The notes below the pieces were generated by a model. It saw only the letters and a program-made list of their open reading frames with translations. It did no database searches and was not told the origin of the DNA. DNA of 64,000 nucleotides from Cedecea selenatireducens (lineage in GTDB: Bacteria > Pseudomonadota > Gammaproteobacteria > Enterobacterales > Enterobacteriaceae). The stretch is from assembly GCF_042138895.1 (NCBI RefSeq), contig NZ_JBHIKW010000010.1:1-64000 (forward strand), read 5' to 3'. The translations under genes were made by a program, and so were the position numbers. Each line of letters begins with the position of its first letter. The first letter of the stretch is position 1. Below, in pieces: positions 51,493 to 59,756 of this stretch.

Positions 51493-53658
51493 ATGGCATT
51501 TGTTAACTTCTCCAGGGAACGGTTCACGTTACGGGCAGGCGGCCCATCACTGCTGGCGGCGGCCGTTGCGCTGGCGCTGCTTCCCCCTGCGCAGGCGGAA
51601 GACACCATCACGGTGAACACTCAGGCGGATAATCCGCTGGCAGGGCAGGCGCAGGATTACAGCGTCAAAACCACCACCACCGGCACCAAACTGCTGCTGG
51701 TCCCGCGCGATATTCCTCAGTCCGTCAGCGTCATCAGCCAGCAGCGCATGCAGGATCAAAACCTGCAAACCATCGGCGACGTGCTGGATAACACCACCGG
51801 CATCAGCACTAAGCTGGTGGACAGCAGCCGCGCGACTTACTTCGCGCGTGGCTTCTTCATCAGCAACTATGCCTACGACGACATGCCCACTCAGGTTAGC
51901 GACGTCTGGGACTTCGGCGACACCGGCTCGGATGCCGCCGTATACGAAAATATCGAAGTGGTACGCGGCGCGGCCGGGCTGATGAGCGGCAGCGGCAATC
52001 CATCGGCGTACATCAATATGGTGCGCAAGCACGCCGACAGCCGTGAGTTTAAAGGCAACGTTTCCGCCAGTTACGGGAGCTGGGGCAAGCAGCGCTATGT
52101 GGCGGATCTCTCCGCGCCGCTGAGCGAGTCCGGCAACGTGCGGGGCCGCGTGATCACCGGCTACCAGGACAATGACACCTGGCTGGACAAAAGCCATTTC
52201 CGCAAGAAATTCATCTATGGCGTGGTGGATGCCGATTTGACCGACTCCACCACGCTTTCCGTCGGCTACGACTACCAGGAAAGTAACGACGACAGCCCGA
52301 CCTGGGGCGGCCTGCCAACCTGGTATGCCGACGGCAGCCGCACGCACTTCAGCCGCAGCGCCACCACCGCGCCGGACTGGGCTTACTCCAACAAAGACGC
52401 CACCAAAGTGTTCGCCAATCTGGTCCAGCGCTTTGATAACGGCTGGGAGGCGCGCATCAACACGCTGCACGCCGAAACCAACTTCGACTCTAAGCTGATG
52501 TACGTGACCGGCTTCCCGGATAAAGTGACCGGCGCTGGCACCAGCGCTTACGGCGGCTGGAACCGGGGCGAACGTAAGCAGGATTCGGTGGATGCGTTTG
52601 TGCGCGGGGGCTTCGACCTGCTTGGCCGCCAGCATGAGCTGATGTTTGGCGGTAGCTACAGCCGCCAGCGCAATCACTATGATAACGCCATGCCGAACAC
52701 CGGATTGCCTTACGGCGGCATCGCGATGGACAGCTTCTACAGCAACGTAGCGGACCCGAGCTGGTCTGCCTTCTCGCTGTACAGCAAAGACGTGGTGCGC
52801 CAGCAGGCTGCCTACACCGCAGCGCGTTTCTCGCTGGCCGACCCGCTGCACCTGATCGTGGGCGCCCGCTACACCGAATGGGATGCGGACTACAATCCGT
52901 CCACCGCCCCGCAAACCAGCCTGAGCAGCAAAAAACATGACGTGACGCCGTACGCGGGCCTGGTTTACGACATCAACGACACCTGGTCGGCCTACACCAG
53001 CTACACTTCCATCTTCCAGCCAACCGACAAGCGCGACGTTAACGGCGATTATCTCGACCCTACCACCGGGAAGAGCTACGAAGCGGGCGTGAAGGCGGAC
53101 TGGTTTAACACGCGCCTGACCACCTCGCTGGCGGTGTTCCGCATCGAGCAGGATAAAGTTGCTCAGTCGCTCGGCACGCCGGTTAACGGCAACCCTGGCG
53201 AAACGGCGTATAAATCCGTGGACGGCACCGTGAGCCGTGGCGTGGAGTTCGAGCTGAACGGCGCGCTGACCGATAACTGGCAGCTCACCTTTGGCGCTTC
53301 CCGCTATGTGGCGGACGACAGTAACGGTGAGGCGGTGAACCCTGACCAGCCGCGCACCACCTTGAAGCTGTTTACCCGTTATCAGCTGCCGATGCTGCCG
53401 GAAGTGACCGTGGGCGGCGGCGTGAACTGGCAGGGTAAAACCTGGCAGGATGCCTACGGCCCGAACGGAAATACGCGTATTAAACAGGGCAGCTACGCGC
53501 TGGTGGATCTCTTCACCCGCTACCAGGTGACGAAAAACTTCGCCGTACAGGGCAACATCAACAACCTGTTCGACAAAGAATATGAATCCTGGCTGTCCGA
53601 TTATGTGGTTTACGGCGCGCCGCGCAGCTTCTCACTGACGGCAATCTACAGCTTCTAA
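51493..53658 (+). CDS. TonB-dependent siderophore receptor, FhuE-like
   Basis: Outer-membrane receptor of 721 aa for hydroxamate-type ferric siderophores (FhuE takes coprogen, rhodotorulic acid and ferrioxamine). A signal peptide ends near residue 35 (LLPPAQA). The TonB box is DTITVNT, and the plug has DIPQSVSVISQQRMQDQ and EVVRGAAGLMSGSGNPSAYI. The 22-strand barrel ends in Phe (LTAIYSF). Blocks such as TAPDWAY, SYTSIFQP and TVGGGVNWQ match E. coli FhuE. It could be fhuE itself or a paralogue; no siderophore genes adjoin it. Confidence 0.85.
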   Translation: MAFVNFSRERFTLRAGGPSLLAAAVALALLPPAQAEDTITVNTQADNPLAGQAQDYSVKTTTTGTKLLLVPRDIPQSVSVISQQRMQDQNLQTIGDVLDNTTGISTKLVDSSRATYFARGFFISNYAYDDMPTQVSDVWDFGDTGSDAAVYENIEVVRGAAGLMSGSGNPSAYINMVRKHADSREFKGNVSASYGSWGKQRYVADLSAPLSESGNVRGRVITGYQDNDTWLDKSHFRKKFIYGVVDADLTDSTTLSVGYDYQESNDDSPTWGGLPTWYADGSRTHFSRSATTAPDWAYSNKDATKVFANLVQRFDNGWEARINTLHAETNFDSKLMYVTGFPDKVTGAGTSAYGGWNRGERKQDSVDAFVRGGFDLLGRQHELMFGGSYSRQRNHYDNAMPNTGLPYGGIAMDSFYSNVADPSWSAFSLYSKDVVRQQAAYTAARFSLADPLHLIVGARYTEWDADYNPSTAPQTSLSSKKHDVTPYAGLVYDINDTWSAYTSYTSIFQPTDKRDVNGDYLDPTTGKSYEAGVKADWFNTRLTTSLAVFRIEQDKVAQSLGTPVNGNPGETAYKSVDGTVSRGVEFELNGALTDNWQLTFGASRYVADDSNGEAVNPDQPRTTLKLFTRYQLPMLPEVTVGGGVNWQGKTWQDAYGPNGNTRIKQGSYALVDLFTRYQVTKNFAVQGNINNLFDKEYESWLSDYVVYGAPRSFSLTAIYSF

Positions 53659-53672
53659 GCGTTACAGGGAGG

Positions 53673-54575
53673 TCAGTGACCTCCCTGACTTCTTTCCCGC
53701 GCCAGGGCCAGGAAGGCGGCAAGCCCGGCGGAAGGATGCCGCCTGCCGGAATAGTAAAGGCAAAGCCCCGGAAAGGGCGGCGTCCACGCTTCCAGCAGGT
53801 GAACCAGCTTGCCGGCGCGGATTTCGTCGGCGACGTTTTGCTCCATGAAAAAGCCAATCCCCATTCCTTCCAGCACCGCCTCCCGCGCCAGCGAGGCTTC
53901 GTCCAGCGTCAGCGGGCCGCGCACATCAATTGCCGCGACTTCGCCCTGTTTTTCCAGATGCCAGCGATAGAGGGAACCGTCCGGCAGCCTGACGCGAATA
54001 CAGGCGTGAGCCAGCAGATCGCCCGGCGTTAGCGGCGTGCCGTGCTCCGCCAGATAAGCCGGGGATGCAACGACGGCGAAGCGCTGCGGCTGCCCAAGCG
54101 AAAGTGCAATCATATCGGCAGGCACCAGCCCGGCCACGCGCACGCCAAGGTCGAAACCTTCCGCAACGATATCAACCAGTTTTCCTTCGGTGACGATATC
54201 CACCTGCATATCCGGATAGCGGCGTAAAAATTCAAAAACCAGCGACGAAAGCACCTGGCGAGCGGCAAAAGGCGGCGCGTTGATGCGCAGCACGCCGGAC
54301 GGCGTATCGCGGTGCGCCCGCACGCTCTCCAGGGCGTCGTTCAGCCCCTGAAGGGACGGGCTGACTCTCTCGATAAACAGCCTCCCGGCCTCCGTCAGCG
54401 ACACGCTGCGGGTGGTGCGGTTGAACAGGCGCACGCCAAGCTCGGCCTCAAATTTTGCCAGCGTATGGCTGAGCGCCGTGGTTGAAACGCCCAGATCGAT
54501 AGCTGCCGCACGGAAAGATCCCCGGCGGGCGATCGCCTGCACGGCTTCGATATCGCCGAGGGCTATGCGCGACAT
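53673..54575 (-). CDS. LysR-family regulator
   Basis: LysR regulator of 300 aa. The HTH (about 8-60) is GDIEAVQAIARRGSFRAAAI followed by DLGVSTTALSHTLAKFEAELG. The effector domain begins near 92 (LRINAPPFAARQVLSSLV). It belongs to the group often placed next to oxidoreductase genes. It is divergent from the SDR gene at 54685 with 109 bp between the starts, so it most likely controls that gene. It is convergent with the receptor gene. Confidence 0.87.
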   Translation of the reverse strand: MSRIALGDIEAVQAIARRGSFRAAAIDLGVSTTALSHTLAKFEAELGVRLFNRTTRSVSLTEAGRLFIERVSPSLQGLNDALESVRAHRDTPSGVLRINAPPFAARQVLSSLVFEFLRRYPDMQVDIVTEGKLVDIVAEGFDLGVRVAGLVPADMIALSLGQPQRFAVVASPAYLAEHGTPLTPGDLLAHACIRVRLPDGSLYRWHLEKQGEVAAIDVRGPLTLDEASLAREAVLEGMGIGFFMEQNVADEIRAGKLVHLLEAWTPPFPGLCLYYSGRRHPSAGLAAFLALARERSQGGH

Positions 54576-54684
54576 TGTCCCGATTCCTTCATCATTTCAT
54601 CCCGGTTTGTCCCAATTGTTTAAATTATACCGCGTTCTTAGAGTAGAGATACGGCAGGTAAATCGACTTTCTGGAGAACGTAAA

Positions 54685-55464
54685 ATGACTGACTTTTTGA
54701 CGCTGAAGGGCAAGAGAGCGCTGGTGACGTCCGGCACGAAGGGCGCTGGCGCGGCGACCGTAGCGCTGTTCCGCGAGCTGGGCGCGCAGGTGATGACCGT
54801 GGCCCGCCATGCGCCTGAAAACGTTGGTGATGAAGAGTTTGTGGCGGCGGATCTCGCCACGCGTGAGGGCTGCGAGCAGCTGGTAAAAGCCGTGCAGGCG
54901 CGGCTCGGCGGCGTGGATATCATCGTGCATATGCTCGGCGGCTCATCCTCCCCGGCCGGAGGTTACGCGGCGCTGGACGAAGAACAGTGGCAGCGCGAGC
55001 TGGCGCTTAACCTTTTCCCGGCGGTGCGGCTGGACAGGGCGCTGCTACCGGGCATGACGGCGCAGGGGGCAGGCGTGATTATCCACGTCTCTTCCATTCA
55101 GCGGATTTTACCGCTGCCGGAGGCCACCACGGCCTATGCGGCGGCTAAAGCGGCGCTTTCCGCCTACAGCAAAAGCCTGTCGAAAGAGGTGTCCCCGCAG
55201 GGCGTGCGGGTGCTGCGTGTGGCGCCGGGCTGGATTGAAACCGAGGCTTCTGTTCGCCTGGCGGAGCGGCTGGCGCTGCAGGCGGGCACGGATTATGAAG
55301 GTGGCAAGCAGATCATTATGGATTCTCTGGGTGGAATTCCGCTTGGCCGCCCGGCAAAACCAGAAGAAGTGGCGAACCTGATCGCCTTCCTGGCCTCAGA
55401 CCGTGCCGCCGCGATCACCGGCACGGAGTACATCATTGACGGCGGGACGGTGCCAACCGTTTAG
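54685..55464 (+). CDS. SDR-family oxidoreductase
   Basis: Short-chain dehydrogenase/reductase of 259 aa. The nucleotide-binding motif is altered to TSGTKGAGAAT (usual TGGxxGIG), and the NNAG position reads HMLGGSSSP, as in a recognised SDR subgroup. The catalytic Ser (IHVSSIQR) and YAAAK Tyr/Lys pair are kept. The C terminus TEYIIDGGTVPTV is typical. ATG at 54685 is used with GGAG upstream; the longer open frame runs back into the LysR gene on the other strand. It overlaps the next lipoprotein gene end-to-end by 4 nt. Confidence 0.85.
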   Translation: MTDFLTLKGKRALVTSGTKGAGAATVALFRELGAQVMTVARHAPENVGDEEFVAADLATREGCEQLVKAVQARLGGVDIIVHMLGGSSSPAGGYAALDEEQWQRELALNLFPAVRLDRALLPGMTAQGAGVIIHVSSIQRILPLPEATTAYAAAKAALSAYSKSLSKEVSPQGVRVLRVAPGWIETEASVRLAERLALQAGTDYEGGKQIIMDSLGGIPLGRPAKPEEVANLIAFLASDRAAAITGTEYIIDGGTVPTV

Positions 55465-55739
55465 AAATGTACCGGCTGGCCAAAGCCGTCGCCGCTGTCG
55501 GTGCTGTTATCCCGGCGCCCTCTGGCTTCCAGCTGGTCGGCGCGGATCCTGTCGCGGATGTCCTGGCGCTGTTCCGGGGTGAGGTAGCGGCTGTTGTAGT
55601 AAGGGTCGGGCCACGGCGAGCGCATAAAGCTGTCGTCCAGCCGCTGCCTGTCCTGGCGATCCATCCCTGAATTGTCCGATGATGAGCAGGCCGCAAGCAG
55701 CAGCGGAGCCAGCAGTACAAGCGCATATTTATAGGCCAT
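55461..55739 (-). CDS. Small predicted lipoprotein
   Basis: Lipoprotein of 92 aa. The signal MAYKYALVLLAPLLLAACSS ends with the lipobox LAAC at about 15-18. The mature part is hydrophilic, with SPWPDPYYNSRYLTPEQRQD and a charged helix. I do not recognise the family. The ATG at 55739 is preferred because the longer frame adds residues before the signal peptide. It is convergent with the SDR gene, overlapping by 4 nt. Confidence 0.75.
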   Translation of the reverse strand: MAYKYALVLLAPLLLAACSSSDNSGMDRQDRQRLDDSFMRSPWPDPYYNSRYLTPEQRQDIRDRIRADQLEARGRRDNSTDSGDGFGQPVHF

Positions 55740-56037
55740 TTTTCTTCCTGAAGTGGCAAGTAATAAAAGTGAGGCAGTATCGCGCATCAACATATTGATG
55801 CGCTTTATCTGTCGCCAATATTGCGCAGCTTATCACGAAATAGTGAGCCGCTCAGAATGCTGATAACGCCTGCGAACAGGTCATGCCGTGCTGATTAAGC
55901 GCCTTATTCGCTTCGCAAAAGAGCACGTTTCGGGTAGTTCAGGAAACGTTTGAACACACTCTTTCACCCCCGGGATTCATTTGGCGGTTAATCTTGATCC
56001 AGAGCAGTTCTTAACCTGACCTGATTCTGGAGAAAGC

Positions 56038-56649
56038 ATGATCAAGCCTCGTTTGTTTATCCCGGCCTTAAGCCTCCTGCTGCTGAGCGTTGGCGCAGTG
56101 GCGGCGGACAATGTTATTACCCCGGTGCGCGGCACCATTGACTCGGTCAATGATTCCTCACTGCAAATCACCACCCGGCAGGGCGAAAAGCTCTCCGTTG
56201 GCCTGACGGATAAGACCCGAATCAACGGCGTGAGCGAAGCGAAGATGAGCGACATCAAACCCGACAGCTTTATCGGCACCGCCGCCGTACCGCAGGCGGA
56301 CGGCACGCTGAAGGCGCTGGAGGTGCACGTTTTTGCGCCGAGCCTGCGCGGCTCCGGGGAAGGGTTTAATCCATTTGAGTCCGCCAACGGCCAGGTTAAC
56401 ACCATGACCAACGGCACCGTCGGCACCCTCGTAAATAGCCACGGGCGCACCATGACGGTGAAATTCCACGGCCAGCAGAAAACCGTACAGGTGCCGGACG
56501 ACGTGCCGGTGGTGCTGATCAGCCCTGCCGACAAATCCGTGCTGAAGCCTGGCGCGAAAGTGGTGCTGTTTGCCACCAAAGACGACAAAGGCCAGGCCGT
56601 CGCGCGCGGGATTTCCGCCGGGGTTAACGGGCTGACGCCACCGATGTAA
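56038..56649 (+). CDS. Exported protein of unknown function with a repeated OB-like domain
   Basis: Protein of 203 aa with a Sec signal peptide (MIKPRLFIPALSLLLLSVGA, cleavage near VAA-D). The mature part has two similar beta-rich stretches: VRGTIDSVNDSSLQITTRQG at about 29-48 and GTVGTLVNSHGRTMTVKFHG at about 127-146. This is the DUF5666-like pattern seen in periplasmic proteins. GGAG precedes the ATG. It stands alone, with about 300 bp upstream and a repeat element downstream. Function is unknown. Confidence 0.7.
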   Translation: MIKPRLFIPALSLLLLSVGAVAADNVITPVRGTIDSVNDSSLQITTRQGEKLSVGLTDKTRINGVSEAKMSDIKPDSFIGTAAVPQADGTLKALEVHVFAPSLRGSGEGFNPFESANGQVNTMTNGTVGTLVNSHGRTMTVKFHGQQKTVQVPDDVPVVLISPADKSVLKPGAKVVLFATKDDKGQAVARGISAGVNGLTPPM

Positions 56650-56720
56650 TTTGTGGCGATTCTCAGAACAACGGCGATGCTTGTTTGCAGCTATACAGGC
56701 CGAATCGCTGAACCGTATTT

Positions 56721-56757
56721 TCCCCTCTCCCTTTTAGGGAGAGGGCAGGGTGAGGGT
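56721..56757. repeat. Dispersed GC-rich palindromic repeat, copy D
   Basis: Hairpin CCTCTCCCT-TTT-AGGGAGAGG followed by GCAGGGTGAGGG, the reverse orientation of the copy at 5405. It lies at the boundary between GC-rich core sequence and the AT-rich gene beside selC. Confidence 0.7.
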
Positions 56758-56909
56758 CTGGTGAAGATTATTTCCGGCCTGGCTATCGATCATTGCCAGA
56801 CCTGAATCTGTTCGAACAAAGCGGGGCGCTTTTAAATCCTCTACTAGCGCATTAGTCATCTCGAATAACAGGCCGGTAATATCAAAGAAAAATGAATTAT
56901 TAATGTTCA

Positions 56910-57764
56910 TCATCTTTTATTCATTTTGTCGGAAATGGTTTTTCGTTTAATCTCATAAGATAACTCAATAGCCAGTACTCTTCTGAGGCATAAAATGAAG
57001 AAATAAATTCCATATATAAAAGGGATGACTGATATAAAATAGAACGCGTTCTGCTTTTTAATTACTGCTAATATATTTTTTTGATCCTCTATGCTAGAAT
57101 AACTACTACATAACATATCAATAGTTTCTATTTTTAACCTGCTCTTAGTCGAGAAACTATTACGATCAAATTTTTTATTATTACAGTCTTTTGTTGATAG
57201 TGACCAGTTTTCCCACTGAAGTTGCCTTAGGCTGATATTTGGGAAATAGTTTGTAGTTTGATTTTTACCTACCCATATCCATGGTTCATTATTATCTATT
57301 CTGACTAGTGCAGCTGGTTTTATAGCAATAGTGAGTGCTGCCAATGATAGATATATAAAGAAAAATGAACATATAAATATGAAAAAAGTGGTTTTTCTTC
57401 GGGGAGTCAATAATTCTAAGGTTGATATATTATACCATCCTTTTGCTCTGGATACTTTAGTGATATCGATTTTATTAATAGTTGCCCATGTTATAAATCT
57501 TTTTATTTCTATTTTATTTTTAGCATTGACATTGAAGAGCATGTTAAAGTGCTCAATATCACTTCTGTCAGTCCAAAAAGAGTTTAATTTTTTATCGGTA
57601 AATGAAGAGGTTCCAAGGAAGAAATGCCAAAATCTGTTTACAATGCTATATCCAGAGCCTGCACGGAAGCTAATATAAGAAAAAATAAATAACAATATTA
57701 ATAACCAGAATACACTATTAATTATAGTGTCATACTTCACGATTAGAGCCGCAACACTTTCCAT
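56910..57764 (-). CDS. AT-rich membrane protein gene at selC, DUF6216-like
   Basis: Membrane protein of about 284 aa. Predicted membrane segments lie near 15-35 (SVFWLLILLFIFSYISF), 135-160 (TTFFIFICSFFFIYLSLAAL) and 245-265 (FYFISVIPFIYGIYFFILCL). The block NRFWHFFLGTSSFTDKKLNS recalls DUF6216 proteins, from memory. Function is unknown. Base composition is far richer in A and T than any neighbour, and codon use follows. The start ATG at 57764 is tentative, with no clear ribosome-binding site; the open frame runs on into selC, which must be excluded. The position at the tRNA 3' end suggests horizontal gain. Confidence 0.65.
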   Translation of the reverse strand: MESVAALIVKYDTIINSVFWLLILLFIFSYISFRAGSGYSIVNRFWHFFLGTSSFTDKKLNSFWTDRSDIEHFNMLFNVNAKNKIEIKRFITWATINKIDITKVSRAKGWYNISTLELLTPRRKTTFFIFICSFFFIYLSLAALTIAIKPAALVRIDNNEPWIWVGKNQTTNYFPNISLRQLQWENWSLSTKDCNNKKFDRNSFSTKSRLKIETIDMLCSSYSSIEDQKNILAVIKKQNAFYFISVIPFIYGIYFFILCLRRVLAIELSYEIKRKTISDKMNKR

Positions 57765-57825
57765 GAGATAAGCAATCCAATCAACAACAGATATATAACT
57801 ATATATTATTATTGAAGTAGAAACT

Positions 57826-57920
57826 TGGCGGAAAGTCACAGGAGTCGAACCTGCCCGGCGCCGCTGGCGGCACCAACTGGAGTTGAAGTCCAGCCGCCTC
57901 ACCGGAGACGACGACCTTCC
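57826..57920 (-). tRNA. selC: tRNA-Sec (UCA)
   Basis: Selenocysteine tRNA of 95 nt including the encoded CCA. It has the 8-bp acceptor stem, long extra arm and anticodon UCA (CTTCAAC loop) of bacterial tRNA-Sec, and GGTTCGACTCC in the T arm. The acceptor pairing GGAAGGTC/GACTTTCC includes one G-U pair. It decodes the UGA of formate dehydrogenase genes such as fdoG, about 6 kb away. Its 3' end borders the AT-rich DUF6216-like gene. Confidence 0.97.
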
Positions 57921-57951
57921 GCGCCTTCATTGCTACATGGAGGCGGGGCGC

Positions 57952-57980
57952 AGTATACCGGGTTTCCTGCTGCTACCCAA
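57952..57980 (-). promoter_or_regulatory. Sigma-70 promoter of selC
   Basis: On the minus strand TTGGGT (57975-57980), 17-bp spacer, TATACT (57952-57957), then a GC-rich discriminator GCGCCCCGCC, typical of stable RNA promoters under stringent control. Confidence 0.75.
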
Positions 57981-58139
57981 TGGGTCAGTAAGAATATATC
58001 CTGCGCCTAAAGTGAAATTATTCACCAAATCAATCTAACGGCCCATAAGCTGCTCGTTCCGGCAGGGTTTGCCGGGCTTCATTCTGCACAACCTGCGTCA
58101 AAAATACGCCTGGCAAACATGGGCGCGGGCAACGGCTAT

Positions 58140-58475
58140 TCAGCCAAAAAAGAACCACGCCGTTTTTATCAGCCCGTTTTCTACTTCGAAAACCGCCATG
58201 CTTTCAATGGGTTCATCGCTCAGGCCGTGGATCTTCTCGTGGTCGAACACCTTGTTGCCCAGCGCGGTGCGGGAAATGATTTCTGCTCTCAAGGCTGGGT
58301 TATTGAAGCGGTGCTCTTTATAGAAGGCATAAAGTGCTTCGCGTCCTTCCAAAGAAGGCGTAGTGGCTGGCGGGCGGTAAGCGATGAAGTCTTCGCTAAA
58401 GCAGGCGGCAAAGGCCTCGAGATCGTGGGCGTTGTACGCCTCATACTGGCGGATGACGGGTTCAGTGACTGACAT
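58140..58475 (-). CDS. NTF2/SnoaL-like protein
   Basis: Soluble protein of 111 aa with the NTF2-like (SnoaL/ketosteroid isomerase-like) cone fold: VIRQYEAYNAHDLEAFAACF at the start, YRPPATTPSLEGREALYAFY, then IESMAVFEVENGLIKTAWFF at the end. Such proteins bind or isomerise small hydrophobic molecules; the ligand is not evident. The ATG at 58475 (MSVTEPVIRQ) is chosen over the frame start at 58631 because it begins at the fold boundary. It lies between selC and vapBC. Confidence 0.75.
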   Translation of the reverse strand: MSVTEPVIRQYEAYNAHDLEAFAACFSEDFIAYRPPATTPSLEGREALYAFYKEHRFNNPALRAEIISRTALGNKVFDHEKIHGLSDEPIESMAVFEVENGLIKTAWFFFG

Positions 58476-58786
58476 AAAGAATATCCTGATCAGAGAAAGT
58501 GGTGGGCTGCCAAAGTGTGGTTGTTGTGTGCGAGGACAGAGTCTCTTGCCGGATGGAAAATGTCTAATGAAAGGATGGGGCAGATTGTGCGGTGGCTCGG
58601 TCAGTGGCTGAGACACCATTCGCTGTTGCAAAGTTGCTTCGCGGGGTCTCGTAAATTTCTCTTCTTATTCAATGTATTAATTCATTTTTCATTATTAAGA
58701 TGTATTCTTTGTGAGCACTAATTGATCTTATTATGCTCAATCATGATATACATGGATGATATATGGCTACCGTTTTTGGAGAAGGT

Positions 58787-59002
58787 ATGGGGCGAATTCT
58801 TCTGGATCTATCGGATGAAGCGATCAGGCAACTTGATGGACTAAAGCAAAAGCGCAATTTGCCCAGGGCCGAGCTTCTAAGAGAGGCCGTTGATCAGTAC
58901 CTGGCTCGGCAGCAGTCCGATATCAAAGATGCATTTGGGCTTTGGGGAGAGAGTACCCCCGATGGGCTGGAGTATGAGAGAAAGCTGCGTGAGGAGTGGT
59001 AA
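58787..59002 (+). CDS. Ribbon-helix-helix antitoxin (VapB-like)
   Basis: CopG/RHH antitoxin of 71 aa: MGRILLDLSDEAIRQLDGLK followed by PRAELLREAVDQYLAR is the RHH DNA-binding dimer. The C-terminal tail GLWGESTPDGLEYERKLREEW should wrap the toxin. ATG at 58787 is preferred because GGAGAAGG precedes it and homologues begin MGRI; an earlier ATG at 58763 has no ribosome-binding site. A direct repeat ATGATATA at 58743 and 58756 may be the operator. Its stop shares one base with the vapC start. Confidence 0.82.
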   Translation: MGRILLDLSDEAIRQLDGLKQKRNLPRAELLREAVDQYLARQQSDIKDAFGLWGESTPDGLEYERKLREEW

Positions 59003-59379
59003 TGGAAAAGCAATCTTCTGTCTTTGATACCAATGTATTAATCGATTTCCTGAGTGGCCGGCATGAGGCTCAAGAAATGATGGAGAAGTACAACGTCGGA
59101 CGTTCAATAAGCGTTGTTACGTGGATGGAGGTGATGGTTGGAGTGAGGGATAGTCGGCAGGAAGCCCAGACTCGACAGTTTCTCTCTCATTTTGATGTAT
59201 TGCCTGTTACTCAATCTGTCTCGGAAAGGGCGGTTGAACTCAGAAGGCAATATAAGATGAAACTTCCTGACGCGATCATTCTGGCCTCTACTCATGTTGC
59301 TCAAAAAACACTGCTTACTCGTAATACTAAGGACTTTAAAGATATTCCAGGCGTGATTGTGCCTTACTCACTCTCATAG
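59002..59379 (+). CDS. PIN-domain toxin (VapC-like)
   Basis: Ribonuclease toxin of 125 aa. The acidic PIN quartet is complete: Asp9 (VFDTNVLIDF), Glu43 (VVTWMEVMVG), Asp90 (KMKLPDAIIL) and Asp111 (TRNTKDF). VapC toxins cut tRNA or rRNA. The start ATG overlaps the antitoxin TAA by one base, giving coupled translation. The region is richer in A/T than the flanks, which suggests acquisition. Confidence 0.88.
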   Translation: MEKQSSVFDTNVLIDFLSGRHEAQEMMEKYNVGRSISVVTWMEVMVGVRDSRQEAQTRQFLSHFDVLPVTQSVSERAVELRRQYKMKLPDAIILASTHVAQKTLLTRNTKDFKDIPGVIVPYSLS

Positions 59380-59484
59380 CGTACTTCTGCCAGCTCCCAG
59401 TCTCCCTTCGCAATACACATTAACACCCGGTTGCATTTCATCCAGCTACAATCCGGCGTCTAAAACAATAAAGGGTTGGCAAAA

Positions 59485-59706
59485 GTGAAAAAACTGTTCG
59501 GGATGATGTTGGTGGGTGTGGTTGCTCTGTCGGCGGTGGCCTGCTCCAGCAGCTACGTGATGTCGACTAAAACGGGCGAAATGATCGTGACCAAAGGCAA
59601 GCCGGAGCTCGATAAGCAGACGGGGCTGACGCGTTATTACGACGCACAGGGCGTGGAGCATCAGATCCAAAACGATCAGGTTGTGCAGATGATTAAGCGC
59701 GGGTGA
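59485..59706 (+). CDS. YgdI/YgdR-family lipoprotein
   Basis: Lipoprotein of 73 aa. The signal MKKLFGMMLVGVVALSAVAC ends in the lipobox Cys at about 20. The mature part SSSYVMSTKTGEMIVTKGKP, then YYDAQGVEHQI, is the YgdI/YgdR (DUF903) beta domain. The start is GTG at 59485 with AAGGG upstream; TTG at 59476 is less likely. Function unknown. It lies between vapBC and fdhE. Confidence 0.85.
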   Translation: MKKLFGMMLVGVVALSAVACSSSYVMSTKTGEMIVTKGKPELDKQTGLTRYYDAQGVEHQIQNDQVVQMIKRG

Positions 59707-59756
59707 TCGTAGGGAAAGAAATGACCGGCCAGTAAATTCTGGCCGGTAGAGCCGAC

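Noticed and set aside
56760..56900. Duplicated selC 3' end (att site) for the AT-rich insertion
   Set aside because: Only a short GTTCGAAC is shared with the T arm; no extended match to the tRNA end was seen.
58515..58721. Small plus-strand open frame between the NTF2-like and antitoxin genes
   Set aside because: No ribosome-binding site and no recognisable domain; it partly overlaps the upstream region of the NTF2-like gene on the other strand.
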